This document shows positions 34,118 to 46,348 of a stretch of DNA of 64,000 nucleotides, in pieces. The DNA comes from Acanthaster planci (Eukaryota; Echinodermata; Asteroidea; Valvatida; Acanthasteridae), in the NCBI RefSeq assembly GCF_001949145.1, contig NW_019091539.1, positions 144,378 to 208,377 of the forward strand, written 5' to 3'. A program made the translations under genes and the position numbers. The notes under the pieces were generated by a model. The model saw only the letters and a list, made by a program, of their open reading frames with translations. It did no database searches and had not been told where the DNA came from. The first letter of the stretch is position 1; the number at the start of each line of letters is the position of its first letter.

Positions 34118-34345
34118 GTATTGCTGTAAAAGAACAAGGGATGTGTTAAAAAAAAAGGTACTTTTCAGTACAGCTGAGACCTTAGAGGACTGTTAATTTT
34201 CAAGAAAGAATGCCAAGGGAGTTAACGTTGACATACTTTAGTGACAGACCTACATGTACCTTACAGTGTGAATTATGTTTGGCTCTATAGATATATTTTA
34301 TGCTGGTTTAAATTCCAGTGGTTTATGACCAGTGACCCATGAATC

Positions 34346-34426
34346 ATGTGTGGTATATACTGCCTGCTCGCCCCATCCTCACCTGATGGACTGTGTCATC
34401 TGCAAGCAAATCTGGTCACATCAAAG
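34346..34426 (+). CDS. ASNSD1: ASNSD1 exon 1 (start codon, catalytic Cys2)
   Basis: ATG at 34346 begins MCGIYCLLAPSSPDGLCHLQ and continues to residue 27, with donor GTAATA at 34427 (phase 0). MCGI is the fixed N-terminus of class II glutamine amidotransferases: the initiator Met is removed and Cys2 becomes the nucleophile that hydrolyses glutamine. Human ASNSD1 starts MCGICC. An acceptor-like TTTAAATTCCAG 25 bases upstream suggests the 5' UTR is itself spliced, so the promoter may be well upstream, possibly at one of the CpG-rich patches near 30.1 or 32.45 kb. The vertebrate upstream frame ASDURF was not found. Confidence 0.9.
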
Positions 34427-36547
34427 GTAATACAGCAGGAAATTGATGGAAGTACCCAGTGTAATTCCTAATCTTGCCTCCCTTGCATATACAGAGCTGT
34501 TATGTATACCGTACATTGAACTTGTAATTCTATAAGTAACAACAAGTTACTTGCAGACAGTTGGCTCAAACAGCTACTGGCACTGGTCTACACAAAGCGT
34601 ACAAGCCGTCACATACATATACGTGGTGCATTCTACATGTATCTGTCGTCTTGGATCTTGCATCCCAGATCCTTCATCTTGCTTTTTGGATCTTACATCT
34701 GGGTCTGTCCACACTAAAAGACACATTTGCATCACATTCAATACAAGTCCCAACTGTAAAAGTTTGCCATTATTTTTTGCTTGCCTATGTCTTCACTGTT
34801 TCTGATTGTTGCCACAGAAAGGTAAAGATAAATTGAGCAATATTTAAGAAGTTACAGAATTCATTCTTGAATATGTAACGTTTGTCACATGGACAGACAC
34901 TTTGTTTCTTAAATATGAAAATTAAATTCATAACACAATTGAAAATACCTGCAATTATAGTCTTTTTAGAATACTTTTAGAAACTTTCATTTTCTCAGAA
35001 AAGTAAAGTAACACTGAAATTTATTTCAAGAAAAATATGTAACGTTTATCACTGGACAGACATCACGTTTGTCAAATGGACAGATATATTGTATGTCACA
35101 TGGACAGTCTTCTCACTTTCATTTCAGCACAATAAACCGATGTTTTCTGATGAATTGTTATTTTATTTAATTTGGTTTTGTAATAAGTGTACATGTATAT
35201 GTACTCATACAGATTTATAAGTCTTTTGTGATTTTTACATTTAGAGGGAAAAATAATTGTGACAAATGTTATAAAAAAGTAGAAAAACACTTGCAATTCC
35301 TAAAATCAAATCTTAGCTTTGTCCTCTGATAGGAAAAAAACACAAATATTATGTAAAGTATTATTGTTATATCTTTTCTCAGGAAGATATACATTTTTGT
35401 TGAGATTATCTGCTCAAGAAATGGCAAAATCAGCCTGTTTCATGTTTGTCATTCTGTGGATAGACACCGTGACGTATGAAAGTGGTATGTTAGATAACCT
35501 GAAAAACATGAATTGACACAGTTATGTGCATGTCCCACCAAAACACCTAAAGTAAGCTGGACATTTTCATCAAAATAATGATTATTTTAACAACGAACAA
35601 CCAAATCCTATTAAACTGTGTAAACCATATCTCCACAATTATACAAATATCAGTACAATTGTTAAAGTTCATTTCTGGACTCTCAACACTGTTAAAGAAA
35701 GAGGTGATTTTGGTTATGTGCAATTGTGTCTTTTAGTGATGACAGATCCATCTCCGATTTCATTTCTCATATTAATTGTTATTCACTGTATCAAATTTGT
35801 TAAGTAAGATGGCTATGAAGTACCATGTGTAAATAAATTATTTTAACAGCAGTAGTTAGTTATCTTTCTGTAAATATATAATTCAGTTTTCTATCTAATT
35901 TATTTACATATAAAAGAAATGTCAGTTTTCATTACATGTATATGTAACTAATGACATTTTAACTACATTATTTGCAAATAAGTTTTAACATCTCATTATT
36001 AAAAAGTAGATTTCTATACAACTGCATTATATACCAAAGTTTTGGCACAACTTGAATACATATATATGTATAATTGGAAGGGTGTCACTGTTATTTACAT
36101 ATAAAAATGTGAAATCTGAGATGCAACATACATGTACAGTACACTGTATGTGGGATCCATGTGAGATGTGAGATGGCAGATATACCAGTAGACCACCATA
36201 GTCAAATGTGCACACAGACATTCACTAAACAGACTTACATGTACATGTATTAGGTAGAAAAAATGTTGCTGTTGAAACATACCGGTAGCCAAAAAAGTAA
36301 AATTTTAGCCACTGTTGACTTCAATATTTTGCAAGACATTTATTTACATGTACAGTAGTACAGTGTAATCGACTTGTGATTTTTAACCATTTTTAACCAT
36401 TATTAACCATGTATTCACCTTTTGATTAAGATCATCCTTCCAATATCATCGATAATTCAATCAAGTAAAACCCCACTATTGGAATCACTTAAATTGCCTC
36501 ACTCCTTTGTGAGAGTTACATCTATGATGTCTTGATAACTTTCTCAG
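34427..36547 (+). other. ASNSD1: ASNSD1 intron 1
   Basis: Donor GTAATA, acceptor CTTTCTCAG. It contains scattered copies of a roughly 28-base motif around CGTTTGTCACATGGACAGAC (34874, 35035, 35063, 35090) and a perfect 3 x 10-base TTTTTAACCA-type tandem at 36381-36410. No gene is seen inside. Confidence 0.8.
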
Positions 36548-36766
36548 CTGTACAAGAGCCTGATACTGAGGGGCCCTGACTGCTCTAATGACCTCCTCAA
36601 ACCCATTGGTGTTAGGAGGATAGATCATTCCCAACAGTTTCAGCAGTTGCATGCATTCTTCACTGGACATGTTCTTCGTCAGAGAGGAACACTGACATCC
36701 CAGCCCATGGAAGACTCTGATGGCAATGTGCTGATGTGGAATGGAGAGATATTTGCTGGAATCAAG
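36548..36766 (+). CDS. ASNSD1: ASNSD1 exon 2 (GATase-II core)
   Basis: 219 bases, residues 28-100, phase 0 at both ends. It starts LYKSLILRGPD, matching human LLYNLKQRGPN; the RGPD/RGPN loop is typical of GATase-II enzymes. It continues with HAFFTGHVLRQRGTLTSQP and ends GNVLMWNGEIFAGIK, against human GNVFLWNGEIFSGIK. The NGEIF motif forms part of the glutamine pocket in this fold. Donor GTCAGT at 36767. A long minus-strand frame over the same bases is its shadow. Confidence 0.95.
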
Positions 36767-37159
36767 GTCAGTAAAATTAGCTGGGGAAAAAAGGTGAATG
36801 ACCATTTCAGCCGCTTGTCCTACATGTCCAACCATCTGAAACTTGGTAAAAAATGCACCAAATGACAGGAAAAACACTTTGTGGAGACCTTTGCCCACTG
36901 TGTGGAACAAGTTAGCTGCAGCCCTATCGTGACATTTTTCGTATCCAAAAAAGTGTTCCTGAATTCCAGAAAGTCATACGAGAAATTGCAGTGGAATGGC
37001 AATGAACATTGTGGTCAAATGACACAAAAAGGGCCAATACTCCCTATGTGACTTACCAGTACATGTACCTCATTTATGAAACAAGGTACATGTAAGACCC
37101 CCAAACTCCAAACATGCCAACAGCCACCAAGCAGTCTTTTACTCTTCCTTTGCCAACAG

Positions 37160-37282
37160 GTTGATCTTGCTGATAATGATGGTCACTTGCTGTTGACCAT
37201 GTTGCAGTCCAGTCAATCAAACCAAGATATTTTGACAGTTCTTAGCCAAATTAAGGGCCCCTGGAGCTTCATTTATTGGCAG
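37160..37282 (+). CDS. ASNSD1: ASNSD1 exon 3
   Basis: 123 bases, residues 101-141, phase 0 both ends. The acceptor is TTTGCCAACAG and the donor is GTATGT. It encodes VDLADNDGHLL and ends SQIKGPWSFIYWQ, nearly the same as human SEVQGPWSFIYYQ. The GPWSFIY motif identifies ASNSD1 within the asparagine-synthetase superfamily. Intron 2 before it is only 393 bases. Confidence 0.95.
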
Positions 37283-38570
37283 GTATGTACAGTATTTGCT
37301 TTTCTGAGTTCAAAAGTTAAGTAATCAGGACAAGGATACCATTCCTTTGTTCAGTTTGTTAGTCATCATATCATTGATCTTTTAATTGATTAATTATGCA
37401 GTTGATTAACTGATTGATCAGTTGTCGACAAGACAGTTCTTCACTTGACTGATCCAGTGTAAATGATTGAACAGCATCATGGTTAAGATTTTTTTTTCAA
37501 TCATTCTGGCTTACTAAGGGCTAGCAACCCACATCCACAAGAATCGGTGCCCCAGTTTTCCTCATTTTTATTAGTGTTTGAGTTTTGCTAAAATGCATGG
37601 AACATGCTACTGGGTTACAGTGACCATAGTCAGTGCTGTATTGTGGTGAACTCATGAAGGTTTGTAACAAAAAGGATGTGGAAGTTAAAAGGCAGTGTAC
37701 CAGTGTTATTGTCGGCCATATTTTAGTGCAGGACAATTTAGTAATGGCATGCGAAGTGACCGGAGTCGGGGAGAGGGGCACTTAAGGGGACTCTAGATCG
37801 CTTTTTCAGTGAGTTTTTCTTTCCAAACTGATTAAGAGTTCAAATTTAATTCTACCAGGTAAAAATATGAAATTTTCATTGTGATTAATGTTTTTGGGGG
37901 GATTTTTAAGGATTTTTGTGCCAGTTAGTGGGCTGTTTCATTAAGCTTAGTGCCGGACGGTAGAGCGCTGTGGTGCAGATCCCTGAGCAGCAACGGCATT
38001 GCTATAACACTTCAGTGTACTCAATTCTGTACAATTTCAAAAAGAGGACCGTTGAATTATCTTTAAATATTTTACTGTGAAATACATGTAAGTAAATCTG
38101 CAAAATCTTCCCATTTGGAATGCTATCATTTTTGAGAAAACAGATACATTATACTTTTTCCACCTATCGTTGCAATAGATGATCTTTGGAACATGCAGTT
38201 CATTTAAATACTGCTACCATTGATGGGTAGAACAAGATTGTGTGTTATACATCTAGTATTAGAGGATTCTATATTAACAAGTAAGAATGAAAGCTGTAAC
38301 TGCACCTTCAGTACCCTTAAACACATTATTAAGGGATAAAATATATGTATAGTCGTAATTACTTGGCTGAAGGAAAATTTGGATTGGTTTGAAACTAAAG
38401 GTTTCTGTGGGTGTTGCTAGTCTAGAACCGAGACCTGAAAATTCCAACGACACATCTGGCAAACACGGGCAAAAGAATAATTAAGTTTGGAAAGCAGACT
38501 TCAATTAGTACCAAAAAGTTGTTAAAACTGGACTCGCGCCACGGCGCAGCTTGTTGTTTTGTGAATTAGA

Positions 38571-38815
38571 AACACGTTCTCGTACTGGTACTTGTACTTG
38601 GACATACAAGTACTCATACTCGGAAAGTACAAGTACTCATACTTGTAAGTACAAGTATTCATACTCGGAAGTACATGTACTCATATTCTGAAGTACAAAT
38701 ACTCTTGCTTGGAAACCAATACTTGTAGTCTGCTAGCAAGGTACTCAGACTTTTTTGTACTCGGAAAAGTATGTTTTAGACAGTACTCGGCAGTTGGAAC
38801 AAAGTACTCGACTAC
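38571..38815. repeat. Degenerate AAGTACTC/GTACTCATACT satellite
   Basis: About 245 bases of imperfect units built from AAGTACTCATACTCGGAAGT-like sequence. Units are 12-18 bases long and diverge toward the right. Confidence 0.75.
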
Positions 38816-41095
38816 AACACTGGTCATCGTGGATGGTACTTGTCTGAGGTACCTGTGATAAACCATGACTTAGTGGTCAATCATGCATGTGTTTGTATAC
38901 TAATTGCACTGTGACTGTGACTGCAGTCACTTGACCGCATGATGAAGTGTTGTTTGTTTCACAATAAGGAGGAGACACAAACTCGAAGGTAAATTTGCCA
39001 ACCACTAGCAATACTTGAAGCGATGGAAAAATGCTTTTTTGGAGGGCCATAATTGATTTACAGATCAACCTCAGCTGTGCATTATCCAGGCACTCGGGAA
39101 CATTTTGTTGCCTATGGATATTTGCACTTGAGATAAATTACCCTAGGTGTGCTTTGAGTGATAAAAATGAATAGTGTTTTTTACTTGATTTTTCTCAAAG
39201 CAGTGAAATAAAAAAAAAACAAGTTCGTATAATAATAGACAAAGTAAACCACAAACCCCCAAATAGGCCAATTTTGAAAAATTGCAAATTGTGCACACTG
39301 GTTTAATTATGTATTCTCTGAAACACCAACTAATCCAAATTGAACAAGTGATATTAAATACCTGTAACATTAGATAGCCAATTAGCCAATCAGAGACAGT
39401 GTGAAGTGGGCTTTATAAGAATGGTCCATCCATCAACATAAAATCAGTCAGTCATTATTGGACTACCAGTAGGTGTACGCAAGTCATTTTGAAGATACTG
39501 TTTTAATGACATGCAGGTTAAAATGACGTGTACATGTATCACTGTCCATGTACATGTATCACTGTCCATGGCATGGTCTTGCTGAAGTTTAATCTGAGTA
39601 GTGAAGTACAGTATGTGTTCTTCAGTCAGTAGCACCTTGGCTGAGGGAGCCGAGCCACATAACTAGCTCTGTCAAGGGGATCACCTCATGACAAATAAAC
39701 AAGCCGCTGGATCATTCACAGGTCTGTGGTACAAGCTGGTGTGGTGCCATGCCTTGTGTAGGCTTGTGCTTTTTATTATTTATGGATTAGCATGTAGGAG
39801 TTGTGAACTTTTTGGGGCCCACACTGGCCCCAGGCAGAGCCTCTAAGAGGGCCCCCAGGGAGAGAGGTGACTAGAAGAATGTTTTTTGGCTATTGAGCAA
39901 TATCTCAATATCTGGCAAGGCAAGTGGTCTGATTTTTTTTAAACATGTTACATTGCCAGGCTACCTTGTCAGTCCCACCCCTGTGTTGTACTGTGGGGGG
40001 GGGGAATGGCAGTGTTCCTGTTATCACTTTGAGTGTGTTATGCTGGTGGGAAGTTATTTCAGAAATGAGACTTCACCCAAGATTCCAACATTCACACTCA
40101 CAAGAAGTTATGATGTTGTATACATGTGGGAATAGTGGAGAGAGAATCTTTGATTTGTATGACACAAAGACCCAAAACAAGCTACATGTACATGTACGTG
40201 TACATGTACCTGAGATATATGTAGGCCTACATGTACATACCGGTAGAGAACTTAACATGTAGGCCCACATGTACATTGTATGTGCAAGTGTTTACAGTCT
40301 TGTGTGTTCCAAAATGATTTTTTAATTAATTTTTTTTGGTTAGTGATTACTTAAACTTTAACAGGAGAAACTGATGTAAAAAAGTTTGCAACAAGAGTTC
40401 CCAGACTTTTTCATTGTTGATAGCAACTAAAGTTGCAGTTACAGTAATTTGTATTTTCAAGGATAATTTATTGTTTTCAATAAGTGCAAAATCAGTGCCC
40501 TTCCTGTGAGGAATTTCTAAGTATGTTAGGTATACCCTGTTTTAAACTTGACATCAGTAGCTGATTCGGCACACCAAAGCTTTTGCTTTTTTGTAAAGAT
40601 TTTTTTCTTTTTCATTTCATATGTCATGCATATATTCAACGGTATTGCAGGAGCAATTTGGTTATGTCCCCCACTGAGATGAAAAAAAAAAAATGAATTC
40701 GATAAAAATTCACAATCATGGTGTCAACTCCCTACAAAGGTAGGTAACAAAACACTAATCTAAATTGGAATGCCTCACCTCTCACTGAGGTAACATCGGA
40801 ATGTTAATGCCTCTCTGTCTGTGCTTGGAGGCTGCTCAGTCAGTTTGCCACTGCTTGGCAGAGCCCAAGGTGCTTGACCTTGATGGGCTGTCTGTCTTCC
40901 AAGCACACACCTGTCTGCACCCTAATGGTCTGTGTGGCCAGGTGTGCTTGGTTTCATAAACAGGTAGACATCTGCATGCTGTGATCCTATGCTGCGATGA
41001 AGGGCAGGGGTTAGCCTGACTGAAAAGTTGGTTGTTGGGCTTCACAATACCTGATGGGTTTGTTGTCCCACCAAGTCTTGAGTTTTGTATTATTA

Positions 41096-41268
41096 CAGTT
41101 GAACCTCATTAATAAGAGGTCCTACAGACTTGGCAGATTACCTTGCTATTTACAGCAACCTTGCATTATCAGGAATAAAAACAATGAAAAGGGTTGGGAC
41201 CTCAATATTTCCTTGTTATAAGCAGAAAGTTGTACAGACCGTGCTCTTACTAACAAGTTTTGACCGTG
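41096..41268 (+). mobile_element. pogo/Tc1-mariner-type MITE, copy 1
   Basis: It starts CAGTTGAACCTCATTAATAA after TA and ends near AACAAGTTTTGACCGTG before TA. Its body (GGGACCTCAATATTTCCTTG, TTATAAGC) matches the complement of 43991-44170. The TA duplication and CAGT-GAACCTC ends fit pogo/Tigger-like elements. It is non-coding. Confidence 0.75.
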
Positions 41269-41894
41269 TATGGTGACTGCGTGAGTCTTTGTGGAAGTTT
41301 TACTCAAGTTAGATACAAGCCATTTTGGTTTAAGTTTTGTAACTATGCTTATAACTTTCAATTATTTGTTACAAAAGTTGTTTTGACTTTTTTTTCTTGG
41401 TTGAAAGAAATGCAGGTGCTCCAACCCTGACGTATCAGCTGTGCAGTAATTGTAAACTGTCATTTTCAGAAACCAAAGATTGCATATAGTAATTGTTGTA
41501 CTGTAGGCCCTTTCACACATGCTGAAAACACTGGTCATGTCCATTGAAATTGCATCATTTTCATAAATACAGAGATATTATTTCATGAATGTGAAAGTGC
41601 ATCCCTGTCACCAAATGATGTGGGTTCTGCTTCTTCATTGCATGGATCGTTTGGATGGATCATTGCAGACTCCAATAGGCCTTTAATATTTTGCTGTCGC
41701 CGAATTTATGCACAAATGTTTGCAGAAACTTTTATCAAAGCATGCTCGTATGGCTGGACACTCACTGGTACCCTCTAACTCCACTGCTCGAAAAATATTG
41801 CAGTACCGTCAATGCAAACATACATGTAAATGTGACCAAATGAGGGAATTTTGTTAATGTGCTTTGTTATACAGTGTGAAAGGCTATACATACA

Positions 41895-42514
41895 NNNNNN
41901 NNNNNNNNNNNNNNNNNNNNNNNNNNNNNNNNNNNNNNNNNNNNNNNNNNNNNNNNNNNNNNNNNNNNNNNNNNNNNNNNNNNNNNNNNNNNNNNNNNNN
42001 NNNNNNNNNNNNNNNNNNNNNNNNNNNNNNNNNNNNNNNNNNNNNNNNNNNNNNNNNNNNNNNNNNNNNNNNNNNNNNNNNNNNNNNNNNNNNNNNNNNN
42101 NNNNNNNNNNNNNNNNNNNNNNNNNNNNNNNNNNNNNNNNNNNNNNNNNNNNNNNNNNNNNNNNNNNNNNNNNNNNNNNNNNNNNNNNNNNNNNNNNNNN
42201 NNNNNNNNNNNNNNNNNNNNNNNNNNNNNNNNNNNNNNNNNNNNNNNNNNNNNNNNNNNNNNNNNNNNNNNNNNNNNNNNNNNNNNNNNNNNNNNNNNNN
42301 NNNNNNNNNNNNNNNNNNNNNNNNNNNNNNNNNNNNNNNNNNNNNNNNNNNNNNNNNNNNNNNNNNNNNNNNNNNNNNNNNNNNNNNNNNNNNNNNNNNN
42401 NNNNNNNNNNNNNNNNNNNNNNNNNNNNNNNNNNNNNNNNNNNNNNNNNNNNNNNNNNNNNNNNNNNNNNNNNNNNNNNNNNNNNNNNNNNNNNNNNNNN
42501 NNNNNNNNNNNNNN
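41895..42514. other. Assembly gap (620 N)
   Basis: A run of 620 undetermined bases inside ASNSD1 intron 3. The true length is unknown. Open frames running through it are meaningless. Confidence 1.
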
Positions 42515-43990
42515 CTCAAGTGTTACCTAAGAGTTAGAGAAATGACTGGTTTCATGAGGATTTGCACTTACCAAACCTGGTTTTATGAGGCTGTTTCCAT
42601 GTACTTTTCAAAATTTATTCACCCAAGTAAAATTACTTTTAGTGTCTTAAAGTATGGGGAAAATTGAACTTACCTCAAATAATAAATATGGAATAAAAAT
42701 ATAATTCAAGCCATTCCATCTTGGTATACGTGCATTCTGACAGTCCCATTCAACAAAAAATGAAAAGGAGATATAAGTTCATTGTGATGATTGTAATTTT
42801 GTGCCTTGCTGGGATGATGTGAACCTTGATATGATTTGCTCTTTAACAGGGTAATGCTGCATCATTTTAAGGAGGATGTGATTGGTTTCATTCCAGCCAA
42901 AAGCTGGTTCATTTTTCCGGCCAGAGCAAAAGCGAAGGGACTATGACGTCAGCAAACACTTGGAGAGTTCCCTGGAATTGAAATTTTTGTAACTTTTTGA
43001 GAATTCTCAGCACCAATATGTGTTCTGACATCATAAGTTTGCGTTCAGGTTTGCTTTAGCACCAAGTATGAACTGGCCTTAAAACTTGGCACTTTTATGT
43101 AAAAGCTCCTACCAAACAATGATATACATGTACTGTACAGTGCCTTGTAACACCTTTTTCCCGCTGCAGTAGTATAGTCCTGAGCTACCCTGCCCCAGGT
43201 TAAACCTAAAAGAGCGAGGGGGGGAGGAATTCACCCCCTTTTCAACATTTTTCTGGATATTGCTGAAATTCCTTTTTTCCTGATTTTGCCGTAATGCATT
43301 TTTTTCAGCCTGTAGGAGTTTTAGAGTAACTCTGCAGTCATTTTGACACCAATTTTGTGAAAATTGGACAATACCATTCTTGCTTAGTTTTGAGATGGGT
43401 CAGCCCAAAATGTATACTTTTCCACTGTGGTGCTCAATGCACACAGGCTGGCATACATGTAGCCTTGAAATTCAAATGACCATAACAACAAAACTGTCTC
43501 TCTGATTCAGTTTAAAATTCACAGTTGTAATGACAAGGAGTGTTTGTACATGTATGTCAAGTTTCAAAAAAATTGAGCAAGGCACAGCCGAGTTCTGGGG
43601 GGCAGAATCCCCCCCCCCCCGAGATGGGTTAAACATAGGGTTAAGTTTGTCTATAGTCCCAGTTTTGTATTTCAAAAAGGTTAGGTCTTTCAAGAACAGA
43701 GCATGTGCATGAGCTGAGTATGGATTCACTGATAGGGTAGGCAGTTGCGCATGCATGCTGCTGTTCCCAAATAAGGGGCGTGCGCTACTTGAATACTGAA
43801 CTGGCTAATTCCTGACTTACAGTGCCTTCAGTTACTTCTTGCTTCATGGTGTTCATTAGCCCAAAGTTTTCATAACCTGGGATCATTATGCAGTGCCAGG
43901 AGGTACTGGTATTAAAACACTGACAGTGGATCACATGCAACAGGTTCCCCAAATACATGTACAATGTAGGTTTCCCACCACTGCATAATA

Positions 43991-44170
43991 CAGTCGAACT
44001 TTGTTAATAAGAACACTGTTAACACAACATTCCGCTTATAACAAGGAAATGTTTAGGTCCCAATCCTTTGTTCTTCGTCACTTTCATTCCTAACACAAGA
44101 CTCCTGCCAAGCATAAGGTACTGGGTAGTCTGCAAAGTCCATAGGATGTGTCGTTATTGAGGTTCAACTG
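43991..44170 (-). mobile_element. pogo/Tc1-mariner-type MITE, copy 2 (opposite orientation)
   Basis: 180 bp, ends CAGTCGAACTTTGTTAATAA and CAGTTGAACCTCAATAACGA (other strand), with TA on both sides. It is inverted relative to 41096-41268 and lies only 230 bases before ASNSD1 exon 4. Confidence 0.85.
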
Positions 44171-44397
44171 TATTAGCCCTCTGGGCTTCGTCCTAAATTC
44201 TGAAAAGATGACTCTAATGATACCCAAGGTAATGGCTGATAGGTTTTCTCTTAACAGAGGCTGAAAAATAGTGAAATGAGAGTGTACCAGTAAAGCCAGA
44301 GCAACTCTAGGACTGTGAAAGATTTTACCTTGTGAAAAGCGTACAAACTTTCCTTGGTAAAAAATCAGTATTAAAGTAACTTTGCTGTCTTTACCAG

Positions 44398-44532
44398 GAG
44401 TCCCAGCATTGTCTCTGGTTTGGACGGGATTGTCTTGGTCGACGAAGTCTTCTCTGGGGGTGCTTTGGAGATGGTAATCAGTCCTTTGCCCTATCATCTG
44501 TTGCTAGGCGACCAGAGATCAACACTAATGAG
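44398..44532 (+). CDS. ASNSD1: ASNSD1 exon 4
   Basis: 135 bases, residues 142-186, phase 0 both ends. The acceptor is TTTACCAG and the donor is GTAGGA at 44533. It encodes [17 protein letters not shown], against human HYLWFGRDFFGRRSLLW, then [10 protein letters not shown] against GKSFCLSSV. An earlier GT at 44474 would break frame and lose the ALSSV segment, so the later donor is chosen. FGRD-GRRSL is a conserved strand-loop of the GATase-II domain. Confidence 0.93.
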
Positions 44533-46027
44533 GTAGGACTGGGATAGTCATCCATATGTTATTCACAGAATATCAGTTTTTGTTTGGAGCATGCAAAGCA
44601 TTTTCTCTTCTTGACCCCTCCCCTTGAGGATACAATAAAAAAGGTGATTTATTTCCATCATTTCTTATAATTTCTAATTGTGGAGACAACCTGCTAACCC
44701 TTTCCCCCGTGAAAAGGACAAAAAATTGATGACCTTATCATGTTAATGTTCATAAATATTTTGAAAGTTTGTTAGTGTCCAGAGCAGGTTAAACAGAAAA
44801 ATGAAAGGTTCCTATAATCAAGGAAAACATTTAGGATGTATGTGATGAGCACAAACCACAGGGTTGTCATGGCTGGAAAATCCTGGAAGCCTCAGAAAAC
44901 AAAAATCCTGGAAAGTCATTGAAAATTCTTTTGTCAGAAGAAAAGGCACGGAAATGTCATGAAAATCAAGATTGTGCAAGGGTTATTTTGATTGCCCATT
45001 TTTAATGTGATAATGGAATATTGGTCAAGGCTATAAACCTTGTCGGTCTTAGTGGTCAGGGCAATCTTCCAAATCATATTATCAAACAAAGATTCTCTGC
45101 AAAATGGCATTAAATTCTTTGATTGTTAAATTGTAGTTTTCATTTGACCATGTGGCATGTAATGTACATGCAAGCATCTTCTTATTCACGATGGGCAGTG
45201 AAATGTTTAAGTCGACAAATCTAACTGTTTGAAACCAGTGTTAGAGTTATTCGCTGTGGCTTTAGACAGCTGAACAAATGCAGGAGGCATGTAAACAACT
45301 GGCAAACCTCAACTGTGCGTCTGTTTACCTAAAATGCCCACATGTTTGTGCCTCCATGTAGGTTTGGATATTTTGTCATGGTGAACTGGTTGGCAGATTC
45401 TCAGCGGGGATGTTCTCTTACGTTGATGCTCTCCCCTTTCCCATTGTTGACAACAAGCCAAGAGAAATATTGATGAGTGCAAGAACCTGTTATTTACGTT
45501 TTAAAAGGACTAATCCTAATCTCCGTTGATGGAATGCTTGCCGACAAGTGAATGTTTTGACTGCATTTGCACTCTGCTTGTTATTTCCGTCTGAGCTTTC
45601 CACTGCAGCAGTATCCAGTGACTAAAGATGGCCAAAAAATGGCCTAAACCAACAAACCTAGGAAACCGCAAAATTCTTACCCAAAAGTGCACTCACATTA
45701 ATGATGGCCATATCATGGAAACTTTTTTTAGTACCTGTAGGTTGAAAATGTAGGTGGGGAGATTTTTCAAATTTCTTGCACCTTTTGATTGGTATTGTCA
45801 TGCCTTTTAGGTGATAGCTCAACATTCATGCATGTACATGGACTGGTAGGCCTATATATACCAATGCAAAGCCCTGGAATGTGTGTTTGGAATCAAGATG
45901 GTCATGACTTACATGGAGCATTACAACCATTCTGAAATGTTTGCTTTTTATTTTGTTATTTTTTATTTTTTTTGAAGTAGAATTGTCATAGAGTCTCAGT
46001 GAATTATCATACTTCAGAATCAGACCC

Positions 46028-46348
46028 TTTTTTTAAAGGAAACTCCAAAAGAGGTCTTAGGTGACAAACCTAATGCAATGGAGTATTCAATCATGATCAT
46101 TACTGAATGAAATGAGTCTTTCTAAAGCATACGTGAAACGTACAATATTTGTTTTATTAAATATAAAAAAATTGTACATTTCACGTATGCTTTAGAAAGA
46201 ATACGCCATTGCATTAGGTTTGTCCCCTCATGAAATGATTCATTATTGGTATAATATACTGCATGATAAAAACTGCAACACATTGGGCAACTGTCAAAGG
46301 CAAGCGATCGACTCCAAGACCTCTTTTGGAGTTTCCTTTTTAAAAAAA
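46028..46348. mobile_element. Long foldback MITE (321 bp)
   Basis: The outer arms are TTTTTTTAAAGGAAACTCCA at the left and TGTTTTTTTAAAAAGGAAAC (other strand) at the right, both continuing CCAAAAGAGGTCTT. Two inner pairings also exist: GACAAACCTAATGCAATGG with its complement near 46203-46222, and TCTTTCTAAAGCATACGTGA with its complement near 46180-46199. The pairings are not all concentric, so an internal rearrangement or nested insertion is likely. It is non-coding. Confidence 0.8.

Larger units (their letters stand above)
37283..44397 (+). other. ASNSD1: ASNSD1 intron 3, with assembly gap
   Basis: 7.1 kb between clear splice sites. It holds a tetranucleotide-like TTGATTAA patch near 37380-37430, a degenerate AAGTACTC satellite, a 2 x 20-base tandem at 39527-39568, TACATGTA clusters (40180-40280), two pogo-like MITEs and the gap. 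No other gene is seen in the readable part. Confidence 0.8.

Noticed and set aside
36485-36910. 141-residue minus-strand frame
   Set aside because: Shadow of ASNSD1 exon 2, whose + strand translation aligns with human ASNSD1.
41851-42667. Frames of over 200 residues across 41.9-42.5 kb
   Set aside because: They run through the 620 N gap and have no information content.
44398-44473. Shorter version of ASNSD1 exon 4 ending at the GT at 44474
   Set aside because: It would leave phase 1 against a phase 0 exon 5 and drop the conserved ALSSV segment; the donor at 44533 fits both.
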